Position numbers and translations under genes: made by a program
The notes under the pieces: model-generated
Seen by the model: the letters and a program-made list of their open reading frames with translations, nothing else
Told to the model about the DNA's origin: nothing
Database searches by the model: none
In this document: positions 1 through 6,136 of the stretch, in pieces
How positions within the stretch are numbered: position 1 is the first letter of the stretch
How the letters are laid out: the number at the start of each line of letters is the position of its first letter
Assembly: GCA_964487155.1 (NCBI GenBank)
Contig: CAZAQB010000187.1
Span: 1-6,228 of the forward strand
Direction of reading: 5' to 3'
Source: CAZAQB01 sp964487155
Lineage (GTDB): Bacteria; Pseudomonadota; Gammaproteobacteria; Nitrococcales; Nitrococcaceae
Length of the DNA: 6,228 bases

Positions 1-1439
1 GCGGTGTACTTGAGCAGGCCCTGGTCGCCGTGGCGCCGTCCGATGCCGGAGGCCTTCATGCCGCCCATGGGCGCATCGAGAGATGCATAGGCCGGCGCGT
101 AGGCATCGTTGACGTTGACGGTGCCGCAGCGGATGCGCGCCGCCAGGGCCCGGCCGCGGCGGGTGTCCCGGGACCAGACGCTGGCGTTGAGACCGAAGGG
201 GGAGTCGTTGGCGAGGCGCAGCGCCTCGTCCTCGTCGTCGAACGGCCATACCGCCGCCACCGGGCCGAAGGTCTCCTCCCCCGCCGGCGGCGTCCCGGCC
301 GGCACACCGGCAAGCACGGTGGGGGCATAGAAGCAGGGCCCCAGATCCGGCCTGGCCTCGCCGCCGCAGAGCACGCTCGCCCCCGCCTGCCGGGCCTGGT
401 CGACGTGGCCGGCCACCTTCTCCAGGTGGGCGGCGGACGTCAACGAGCCCATCTCCACGTCCCAGCCGTAGCCCGGCCCCACCCGCAGCCGGGAGGCGGC
501 CTCGGCGAAGCGCTCCAGGAAGGGCTCCAGCAGGGCGCGCTGCACGTAGAGCCGTTCGGCATGGATGCAGAGCTGCCCGGCGTTGGTGAAGCAGGCGCGC
601 AGCGCGCCGGCGACAGTGGCGTCCAGGTGGGCGTCGGCCAGCACCAGCATCGGGTTCTTGCCGCCCAGCTCCAGGGAGCAGGGGATGCCCCGGGCGCCGG
701 CGCGCCCGGCCACCTGCCGGCCGGTGGCGCTGCCGCCGGTAAAGCCCACGAAGTCCACCGCGTCCACCAGGGCCGGCCCCAGGCTGGCGCCCCAGCCCGG
801 CAGCACCTGCGCCACCCCCGCGGGCAGTCCCGCCTCCTCCAGCAGGGCGAGACCGGCCAGGGCGCTGAACGGGGTCTGCTCGGCGGGCTTGACGATCACC
901 GCGTTGCCCGCCGCCAGCGCCGGCAGGGCGTCCTCCATGGCCAGGCTGAAGGGATAGTTCCAGGGCACGATCAGGCCGACCAGGCCCAGCGGGTGGTGCA
1001 GTTCCCGGGTCACGGTGAGGCCGGGCACGGCGCCCCGGCGGCGCTTTGGCGCCAGCAGCCGAGCCGCCCGCACGGCATAGTGGCGTGCGGCCAGGGCCGC
1101 TGCCAGCACCTCCTCGAAGGCGTGCAGCCGGGCCTTGCCGGTCTCGGTCTGGATCACGTCCAGCAGCCAGTCCCGGCGCGCCAGGGCAAGGTCGTGGAAG
1201 CGCCGCAGTACGGCGGCGCGCTCCGCCGCCGGCCGCGCCGCCCAGGCCTGCTGGGCCTCCCGGGCCCGGGCCACGGCCCGCTCCAGCTCCGCCGGGCCGG
1301 CGGCGGACATTTGCGCCAGGGTCTCGCCGGTCCAGGGGGCCGTCACCAGGAGGGGTTCGCCGCCGCTGCCGGCCTCTGGCAGCCGCTCCTCCAAGGCCGC
1401 CAGCGCCGCCGTGCGCAGGCCTTCAGTGTGGAACATCAT
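1..1439 (-). CDS. gabD2: Aldehyde dehydrogenase, succinate-semialdehyde dehydrogenase (GabD2) type; C-terminus cut by window edge
   Basis: A cytosolic NAD(P)+-dependent aldehyde dehydrogenase that oxidises an aldehyde, probably succinate semialdehyde, to the acid. 479 codons are visible and about 40 residues seem to lie beyond the edge; the last visible residues, GLLKYT, are the usual near-C-terminal ALDH motif. Visible landmarks, counting from the first ATG: VPWNYPF with Asn161, VKPAEQTP with Lys184 and Glu187, the cofactor loop FTGGSATG, ELGGKNP with general base Glu257, and NAGQLCI with nucleophile Cys291. The Glu-Cys spacing of 34 is canonical. From memory, the stretches around Cys291, MGSLTS, GGEARPDLGP and GTVNVNDAYA resemble mycobacterial GabD2. 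Glu187 is the residue usually found in NAD+-preferring ALDHs. Two tandem ATGs (1439 and 1436) follow an AAGGAGG ribosome site at 1445-1451; the second has the better spacing (8 nt). It is divergent from frmA. The ALDH fold is certain; the substrate is inferred from resemblance. Confidence 0.9.
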   Translation of the reverse strand, partial: MMFHTEGLRTAALAALEERLPEAGSGGEPLLVTAPWTGETLAQMSAAGPAELERAVARAREAQQAWAARPAAERAAVLRRFHDLALARRDWLLDVIQTETGKARLHAFEEVLAAALAARHYAVRAARLLAPKRRRGAVPGLTVTRELHHPLGLVGLIVPWNYPFSLAMEDALPALAAGNAVIVKPAEQTPFSALAGLALLEEAGLPAGVAQVLPGWGASLGPALVDAVDFVGFTGGSATGRQVAGRAGARGIPCSLELGGKNPMLVLADAHLDATVAGALRACFTNAGQLCIHAERLYVQRALLEPFLERFAEAASRLRVGPGYGWDVEMGSLTSAAHLEKVAGHVDQARQAGASVLCGGEARPDLGPCFYAPTVLAGVPAGTPPAGEETFGPVAAVWPFDDEDEALRLANDSPFGLNASVWSRDTRRGRALAARIRCGTVNVNDAYAPAYASLDAPMGGMKASGIGRRHGDQGLLKYT

Positions 1440-1444
1440 CAACG

Positions 1445-1451
1445 CCTCCTT
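1445..1451 (-). promoter_or_regulatory. Ribosome binding site of the ALDH gene
   Basis: On the minus strand AAGGAGG lies 5 nt before the first ATG (1439-1437) and 8 nt before the second ATG (1436-1434). It is a near-perfect Shine-Dalgarno sequence and fixes the gene start to this ATG pair, with the second slightly favoured by spacing. Confidence 0.8.
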
Positions 1452-1526
1452 CCGCTGTCGTGGCGTCCTGGGTCTCCCCATGCCGTCGCGCGCCGGCCAT
1501 CGAGCGCCTGGGCGCCGGGGTGCGCC

Positions 1527-1556
1527 GTAGGTCGGCTGCTCATGGCAGCCGACATC
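1527..1556 (+). repeat. REP-like hairpin, family A, copy 1
   Basis: GTAG foot at 1527-1530, then a perfect 9-bp stem GTCGGCTGC (1531-1539) / GCAGCCGAC (1545-1553) around a 5-nt TCATG loop. Positions 1528-1556 recur exactly at 6089-6117 in the same orientation. The short 5' GTAG foot next to an imperfect or perfect palindrome is the architecture known for proteobacterial REP elements moved by RAYT (TnpA_REP) proteins. It forms an inverted pair with the family B unit at 1587-1614. Confidence 0.8.
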
Positions 1557-1586
1557 TCCACCCCCGGTGGCCGTCGCGCGGCCGCC

Positions 1587-1614
1587 TGTCGGTTGCCAGG
1601 AGCAACCGACCTAC
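1587..1614 (-). repeat. REP-like hairpin, family B, copy 1
   Basis: Read on the minus strand it is a GTAG foot (plus-strand CTAC at 1611-1614) followed by a 9-bp stem whose plus-strand arms are GTCGGTTGC (1588-1596) and GCAACCGAC (1602-1610), with a 5-nt loop. It differs from family A by one compensatory base pair in the stem and one loop base. It faces the family A unit 30 nt away, giving a BIME-like inverted pair. Positions 1587-1611 recur exactly at 5866-5890. Confidence 0.8.
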
Positions 1615-1854
1615 GCACCGCACTCTGACGCCGACCGACTTGAGCGTAAACGTCAGGATGGCGTCGGTGTGGGAAACCTACCCGGGCGGCGCGCCCCTGA
1701 CACAGGCCCGGGACAGGGGTGACCCGCTCGCGGCGCCAGCCAGGCGCTGGGCCGGCAAGGCGGCGACCTTGCAACGCAGCAGAACCGCGCCGCGCCGGGA
1801 CCAGGGCCCGGACCAGGACATTCGGCACGACGCTTGCTTGCCTGCTGCCGCCTT

Positions 1855-1875
1855 CGGGTCCTGCGTCGGGACCCG
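1855..1875 (+). other. Small perfect hairpin upstream of frmA
   Basis: CGGGTCC (1855-1861) and GGACCCG (1869-1875) can form a perfect 7-bp stem with a 7-nt loop, ending about 110 nt before the frmA start. It has no T-tract and no GTAG foot. It could be a leader structure or an operator, or chance in GC-rich DNA. Confidence 0.35.
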
Positions 1876-1970
1876 CCAGCATGACCACCGCCGCCGGGCG
1901 TGCGCGCCGTCCCCGGCACTCGGGCTGCGACGGCCGACACCGTCAACCATACTGAAACCAGAACCGACCA

Positions 1971-1977
1971 GGGGAGG
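1971..1977 (+). promoter_or_regulatory. Ribosome binding site of frmA
   Basis: The purine run GGGGAGGAGG at 1971-1980 contains GGGGAGG 7 nt before the GTG at 1985. It decides the start: this GTG is preferred over the in-frame ATG at 2009, which would remove the first beta-strand of the family (residues VRAAVA), and over any start further upstream. Confidence 0.8.
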
Positions 1978-1984
1978 AGGATTC

Positions 1985-3094
<1,110 letters not shown>

Positions 3095-3107
3095 TCCGCT
3101 CTCAGCG

Positions 3108-3138
3108 CGGCCGCCCGGGGCCCGCCCCGGGGCGGCCG
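3108..3138 (+). terminator. Strong GC hairpin between frmA and fghA (attenuator or partial terminator)
   Basis: The left arm CGGCCGCCCGGGG (3108-3120) and right arm CCCCGGGGCGGCCG (3125-3138) pair over 13 bp with one bulged G and a CCCG loop. It starts 13 nt after the frmA stop. Only TTT follows (3139-3141), so it is a weak intrinsic terminator at best. Because fghA has its own good ribosome site 26 nt downstream and no obvious promoter in between, an attenuator or an mRNA-stabilising element inside the operon is more likely than full termination. Confidence 0.55.
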
Positions 3139-3163
3139 TTTGCGTTCCGAATTCGCGACCCCA

Positions 3164-3169
3164 GGGAGG
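3164..3169 (+). promoter_or_regulatory. Ribosome binding site of fghA
   Basis: GGGAGG sits 9 nt before the ATG at 3179. It selects that ATG over the upstream in-frame TTG at 3140, which would add 13 residues (MRSEFATPGRSRP) that are not typical of the family and would overlap the end of the intercistronic hairpin. Confidence 0.75.
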
Positions 3170-3178
3170 TCCCGCCCG

Positions 3179-4036
3179 ATGGCCGATGCCCAGCTCAATC
3201 ACCTGGAGAGCCATGCCTGCTTCGGCGGCCAGGTGGAGGTCTACAGCCACGCCTCCGTGGCCTGCGCCAGCACCATGCGCTTCGCCATCTTCCGCCCGCC
3301 CCAGGCAAGCCGGAGCCGGGTGCCAGTGCTGTACTGGCTGTCCGGGCTGACCTGCACGGAGGAGAATTTCACCGTCAAGGCCGGCGCCCAGCGCTACGCC
3401 GCGGAGCATGGCCTGATGCTGGTGGCGCCGGACACCAGCCCTCGCGGGCTGGGCCTGCCGGGAGAGGAGGACGCCTACGACTTCGGCACCGGCGCCGGCT
3501 TCTACGTGAACGCCACCCAGGCGCCGTGGAAGGACCACTACCGCATGTACGATTACGTGGTGGAGGAACTCCCCGCCCTGGTGGCGGCCGAGTTCCCCGC
3601 CGACACCGACCGCGCCGGCATCTTCGGCCACTCCATGGGCGGCCACGGCGCCCTGGTGGCGGCGCTGCGCAACCCCGACCGCTACCGCTCGGTGTCCGCC
3701 TTCTCCCCGATCTGTGCCCCCACGCTGTGTCCCTGGGGCCAGAAGGCGTTCTCCGGCTACCTGGGCAGCGACGAGACCGCCTGGCGGGCCTACGATGCCC
3801 ACCTGCTGGTGGCGGGCGCGAAGCCCGGCCCGGCGCCCATACTGGTGGACCAGGGCACCGCCGACGGCTTCCTTGAGGAGCAGCTCAAGCCCTGGGCCCT
3901 GGAGCAGGCCTGCCGCGAGGCCGGCTACCCGCTGACCCTGCGGCTGCAGGCCGGCTACGACCACAGCTACTATTTCATCGCCAGCTTCATGGGCGAGCAC
4001 ATCCGCCACCATGCCCAGGCCCTGGGTGCGGCCTGA
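3179..4036 (+). CDS. fghA: S-formylglutathione hydrolase
   Basis: A cytosolic serine esterase (esterase D family, alpha/beta hydrolase fold) that hydrolyses S-formylglutathione to formate and glutathione, completing the pathway begun by FrmA. The protein has 285 residues, close to the usual 275-285. Family features in order: YWLSGLTCTEENF (52-64) with the oxyanion-hole region; PDTSPRG (84-90); FGTGAGFYVNAT (102-113); nucleophile elbow GHSMGG with Ser152; SPICAP (176-181); DQGTADGFL with catalytic Asp229; and YDHSYYFIASF with catalytic His262. The triad is intact. It follows frmA by 84 nt, and its last 26 nt overlap the next gene if that gene starts at 4011. The order frmA-fghA is the classic arrangement. 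The synonym frmB is used in some genomes. Confidence 0.96.
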   Translation: MADAQLNHLESHACFGGQVEVYSHASVACASTMRFAIFRPPQASRSRVPVLYWLSGLTCTEENFTVKAGAQRYAAEHGLMLVAPDTSPRGLGLPGEEDAYDFGTGAGFYVNATQAPWKDHYRMYDYVVEELPALVAAEFPADTDRAGIFGHSMGGHGALVAALRNPDRYRSVSAFSPICAPTLCPWGQKAFSGYLGSDETAWRAYDAHLLVAGAKPGPAPILVDQGTADGFLEEQLKPWALEQACREAGYPLTLRLQAGYDHSYYFIASFMGEHIRHHAQALGAA

Positions 4037-4589
4037 GGTGCCGTCCCGGCGCCGCCGGGCCGGCCGGGGGGCGGCCCTGGCGGTTCTCGGCCTGCTGCTC
4101 GCCGCCGGGCCGGCGCCCGCCGCCGGGCCGACACTGATGGTTCTGCCCCTGGAGCTGGTGGACTCCAGCCTGGAAGGCGAGGTCTACGGCCGCAGCAAAG
4201 CGCAGACCAACCGCCTGGCCGCCACCACCGAGGCGGTCCGTGCCCGCCTGAAGGAGGCCCCGGAGTTCACCCTCCTGCCGCCCGAGGCGGGCGCCGAACT
4301 CTACCAGCGCGACCGCGACCGCTACGCCTACGTGTACCGCTGCGTGGGCTGCGTGCTGGAGATTGGCCGCTCCGCCGGCGCCGAGCTGATCCTGGTGGGC
4401 TGGGTACAGAAGGTGAGCAACCTGATTCTCAACTTGAGCATCCGCGTCTACGACACCCGCGATGGCCGCCTCTGGCGCAACGGCTGGATCAGCATGCGGG
4501 GCAATACCGACGCAATGTGGCGCCGGGCGGCGGAGAAGCTGGTGGAGCGGGTGCTGCTGACGCCTGGGCAGGAGGCCGTACGCCGGTGA
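4011..4589 (+). CDS. Exported protein of unknown function, DUF3280/DUF2380 type
   Basis: 192 residues from the ATG at 4011. The N-terminus is Arg-rich (RRRR at 13-16), followed by a hydrophobic stretch at about 20-32 and a likely signal-peptidase site near APAAG (35-39), so the mature protein should be periplasmic or secreted. The mature part has VLPLELVDSSLEGE (44-57), a CxxC pair RCVGC (Cys111, Cys114; no following His, so not haem c), AELILVGWVQKVSNLILNL (124-142) and RGNTDAMWRRAAEKLV (163-178). From memory these strings match proteins annotated DUF3280/DUF2380, some of which I recall near methylotrophy genes; function unknown. The ATG lies inside fghA and has no visible ribosome site. A GTG at 4038, just after the fghA stop, would give 183 residues and a more usual signal peptide. 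Either start implies translational coupling to fghA. Confidence 0.8.
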   Translation: MPRPWVRPEVPSRRRRAGRGAALAVLGLLLAAGPAPAAGPTLMVLPLELVDSSLEGEVYGRSKAQTNRLAATTEAVRARLKEAPEFTLLPPEAGAELYQRDRDRYAYVYRCVGCVLEIGRSAGAELILVGWVQKVSNLILNLSIRVYDTRDGRLWRNGWISMRGNTDAMWRRAAEKLVERVLLTPGQEAVRR

Positions 4590-4593
4590 GCCC

Positions 4594-4624
4594 ATCGGCG
4601 GCGTTGCGCCCCCCCACCGCCGAT
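4594..4624 (+). terminator. Possible terminator hairpin after the frmA-fghA block
   Basis: ATCGGCGG (4594-4601) and CCGCCGAT (4617-4624) form a perfect 8-bp stem with a 15-nt C-rich loop, 5 nt after the stop of the DUF3280-type gene. No T-tract follows, so it may simply protect the 3' end or mark a Rho-dependent end. Confidence 0.35.
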
Positions 4625-4642
4625 CACCGAGGCGCGTAGCGT

Positions 4643-4673
4643 GTAGGGTGGGCAGAGCGCAGCGAAGCCCACC
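4643..4673 (+). repeat. REP-like hairpin, family W, copy 1
   Basis: GTAG foot (4643-4646), then a 7-bp stem GGTGGGC (4647-4653) / GCCCACC (4667-4673) with a 13-nt loop agagcgcagcgaa. All 31 nt recur exactly at 5938-5968 in the same orientation. Hairpins of this GTAGGGTGGGC type are, from general knowledge, frequent intergenic repeats in several proteobacteria. Confidence 0.8.
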
Positions 4674-4727
4674 ATCCTGGCTGCATCGAAACCGCAGGCT
4701 GGCGTTGACCATGCGAAACCCAGCCGC

Positions 4728-4755
4728 GTAGACCTACGTTGCGAACAAACGTGGG
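4728..4755 (+). repeat. REP-like hairpin, singleton
   Basis: GTAG at 4728-4731, one A, then CCTACGTT (4733-4740) pairing with AACGTGGG (4748-4755) through 8 bp including one G-U, with a 7-nt loop. It has the same architecture as the other units but a different stem sequence, and no second copy is present in this window. Confidence 0.5.
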
Positions 4756-4811
4756 GGCAGGCGCCAGCCGCCCGTCCCGGAACGCCTCGCCGTACCAGCG
4801 CCACCGCCCAA

Positions 4812-4839
4812 TGGCAGGTTTCTGCGCAACCTGCCCTAC
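4812..4839 (-). repeat. REP-like hairpin, singleton, minus orientation
   Basis: The plus-strand arms GGCAGGTT (4813-4820) and AACCTGCC (4828-4835) form a perfect 8-bp stem with a 7-nt loop, and CTAC (4836-4839) supplies a GTAG foot directly abutting the stem on the minus strand. There is no second copy in this window. Confidence 0.6.
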
Positions 4840-4929
4840 GGCGGGCTTCGGCCGGCGCCGGGCGTCACCCCCCGGCTCTGACGTCCCTGGCCTTGCAAAA
4901 ACCCTCCGGGGGCGCCGTAAGCTCGCCCC

Positions 4930-5856
4930 ATGGCACCACATGCTGCTCCCGGACGCTCGCGCCGGCGCCTGCTGCGCCGCCTGTGGCAAGCCTTGGCTTT
5001 GGCCGTGGCGGCCGGGCTGGCGCTAGCCCTGCTGGGCTATAGCTACTTCGGCCCGAGCGCCACTCTGACTTACCGGTCCACCGCCGAGGGGCCTCTCCAG
5101 CTCTACGTCTTTGGTGACAACCGCCCCGGCATCCGGCAACCGGCCCTGGTGCTGTTCCACGGCGGCGGCTGGACCCACGGCAGCCCCTTTTGGCTGGCCC
5201 CCCTGGGCTGGCTGCTGTCCCGGGACGAGCGCCGGGTCATCCTGCCGGAGTACCGGCTGGCGGCGTCCCACGGCACCGATGCCCTGGCGGCCCTGGAGGA
5301 CGCCCGGGCCGCCCTGCGCTGGGTGCGCCGCCATGCGGCGCAACTGGGCCTGGACCCCGAGCGCATCGTCGCCGGCGGCGCTTCCGCCGGCGGCCAGCTG
5401 GCGGCCGCGGCGGCCATGGCGCCGGGAGGCGTCCCGGTCCGGGGCCTGCTGCTGATGGCCCCGGCCACCGACACCTCGGAGCAGGCCCTGGAGCGCTATC
5501 CCCGCCTGGCGCGGCTGTTCCGCGGCCAAGGGCGCGAGGTGTCGCCGCGGCACCTGGTCAGCGCCGACGCCCCGCCCACCCTGGTGCTCCACGGCAGCGC
5601 CGACAGCATCATTCCGCTGGCGGCCAGCGAGGCGTTCTGCGCGGCCATGAGCCGGGCGGGGGGTTCCTGCCGGACCGCCCGACGTGAGGGCGCCAGCCAC
5701 CGCTTCTTCAAGCTGCCCTGGCACTGGCCCTGGGTGCTGGACCAGGCCGGGCCCTTCCTGCGCCGGCTGGAGGGGCCATCTGCCGGGCCGGCGGCGCCGG
5801 GGGCTGCAGACGCCTTGGGGCGCTCCGGCACCGCGGAATCCGGCCGCCCCCGATGA
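4930..5856 (+). CDS. Membrane-anchored alpha/beta hydrolase (esterase/lipase-like)
   Basis: 308 residues. A basic N-terminus (RSRRRLLRR, 9-17) precedes one hydrophobic segment (about 19-36), which suggests an N-in signal anchor with the catalytic domain in the periplasm. The domain is of the HSL/BD-FAE esterase type: oxyanion-hole motif HGGGW (77-81), EYRLA (107-111), nucleophile elbow GASAGG with Ser152, LHGSADSIIP with Asp225, and GASHRFF with His257. The triad is complete. Cys237 and Cys247 could form a disulfide if the domain is periplasmic. The last 27 or so residues (282-308) are Gly/Ala/Pro-rich and probably unstructured. No strong ribosome site precedes the ATG; only a weak G-rich run lies near 4907-4913. 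The gene is a single transcription unit bracketed by repeat clusters and has no evident pathway link to its neighbours. Substrate unknown. Confidence 0.88.
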   Translation: MAPHAAPGRSRRRLLRRLWQALALAVAAGLALALLGYSYFGPSATLTYRSTAEGPLQLYVFGDNRPGIRQPALVLFHGGGWTHGSPFWLAPLGWLLSRDERRVILPEYRLAASHGTDALAALEDARAALRWVRRHAAQLGLDPERIVAGGASAGGQLAAAAAMAPGGVPVRGLLLMAPATDTSEQALERYPRLARLFRGQGREVSPRHLVSADAPPTLVLHGSADSIIPLAASEAFCAAMSRAGGSCRTARREGASHRFFKLPWHWPWVLDQAGPFLRRLEGPSAGPAAPGAADALGRSGTAESGRPR

Positions 5857-5865
5857 ACACACGGA

Positions 5866-5890
5866 TGTCGGTTGCCAGGAGCAACCGACC
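5866..5890 (-). repeat. REP-like hairpin, family B, copy 2 (foot lost)
   Basis: 25 nt identical to 1587-1611, with the same 9-bp stem (5867-5875 / 5881-5889) and loop. The minus-strand GTAG foot is absent: the plus strand reads CGGC where copy 1 reads CTAC. It begins 10 nt after the hydrolase stop codon, so its hairpin could also serve as a 3'-end structure. Confidence 0.75.
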
Positions 5891-5937
5891 GGCTGATGAG
5901 CGCCGATGAATCCCCGGCGCCGGCGCAGAGTCAGCAC

Positions 5938-5968
5938 GTAGGGTGGGCAGAGCGCAGCGAAGCCCACC
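5938..5968 (+). repeat. REP-like hairpin, family W, copy 2
   Basis: 31 nt identical to 4643-4673, including the GTAG foot (5938-5941), the 7-bp stem and the 13-nt loop, in the same orientation. Flanking bases differ immediately on the 3' side, so the repeat unit ends at the stem. Confidence 0.8.
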
Positions 5969-6021
5969 GTCTTCGCCAGTGCCAGGGCCGAAAAGCAGAA
6001 AGGTCAGCCGCCCATGAAGAT

Positions 6022-6050
6022 GCCGGATGCGATGCGATTATCCGGGCTGC
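6022..6050 (-). repeat. Degenerate REP-like hairpin, minus orientation
   Basis: CCGGAT (6023-6028) and ATCCGG (6040-6045) form a 6-bp stem with an 11-nt loop. On the minus strand the unit begins GCAG then CCCGGAT, one change away from the GTAG foot of the other units. It resembles the GTAGCCCGGAT-type repeats I recall from other gammaproteobacteria, and is probably a decayed copy. Confidence 0.45.
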
Positions 6051-6088
6051 GCGTCAGGGGCGAGACGCCTGGGCCTCACCAAGCCCCA

Positions 6089-6117
6089 TAGGTCGGCTGC
6101 TCATGGCAGCCGACATC
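6089..6117 (+). repeat. REP-like hairpin, family A, copy 2 (foot altered)
   Basis: 29 nt identical to 1528-1556, with the same perfect 9-bp stem and TCATG loop. The first foot base is changed, ATAG (6088-6091) instead of GTAG. It ends 19 nt before the stop codon (minus strand) of the NHL-repeat gene, in the gap between converging genes. Confidence 0.75.
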
Positions 6118-6136
6118 CCCCGCTGCAAACGCCCCG

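Larger units (their letters stand above)
1440..1984. other. Divergent non-coding region between the ALDH gene and frmA
   Basis: This stretch of about 545 nt must carry the start signals of both flanking genes. It contains an inverted pair of REP-like hairpins (1527-1614), a loose palindrome with a TGACGT half-site near 1640-1657, an inverted repeat CCCCTG/CAGGGG at 1694-1719, and a perfect 7-bp hairpin at 1855-1875. The frame of frmA stays open upstream across this region and into the antisense of the ALDH gene. That extension does not look like protein: it is mostly Arg, Pro, Ala and Gly and has no family resemblance. No convincing sigma70 promoter stands out; the best -10-like string before frmA is CATACT at 1948-1953, with a poor -35. 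No regulator gene of the FrmR type is present. Confidence 0.6.
4590..4929. other. Non-coding stretch rich in hairpin repeats
   Basis: This 340-nt gap contains an 8-bp hairpin just after the upstream gene (4594-4624), a REP-like unit of family W (4643-4673), a GTAG-less hairpin with arms GGCTGG (4697-4702) and CCAGCC (4720-4725), and two further GTAG-footed hairpins (4728-4755, 4812-4839). Open frames on both strands through it are translations of these repeats and show no family. The last 70 nt before the hydrolase gene hold a weak promoter-like pair, TTGCAA (4893-4898) and TAAGCT (4918-4923), with an over-long 19-nt spacer. Confidence 0.6.

Noticed and set aside
1527..1614. CRISPR-like or tRNA-like interpretation of the repeated hairpins
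   Set aside because: The units are not regularly spaced, occur in both orientations and lack tRNA arms; the GTAG-footed REP explanation fits all of them.
30..1628. Long plus-strand open frame opposite the ALDH gene
   Set aside because: It is the antisense shadow of a well-supported minus-strand enzyme in GC-rich DNA, where stops are rare, and its translation has no recognisable motif.
1694..1719. CCCCTG / CAGGGG inverted repeat as a regulatory hairpin
   Set aside because: Six-bp arms with a 14-nt loop are expected by chance in DNA this rich in G and C.
1046..1984. Long N-terminal extension of the frmA reading frame upstream of the GTG at 1985
   Set aside because: It runs antisense through the ALDH gene and the repeat region, is dominated by Arg, Pro, Ala and Gly, and the normal family length and a good ribosome site both place the start at 1985.
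4893..4929. Promoter TTGCAA / TAAGCT giving a leaderless hydrolase transcript
   Set aside because: The spacer is 19 nt and the -10 match is weak; in this composition such a pair is easily chance, so I do not call it a feature.
4624..4989. Minus-strand open frame through the repeat-rich gap before the hydrolase
   Set aside because: It reads through several hairpin repeats and into the hydrolase N-terminus in antisense; no domain is recognisable.
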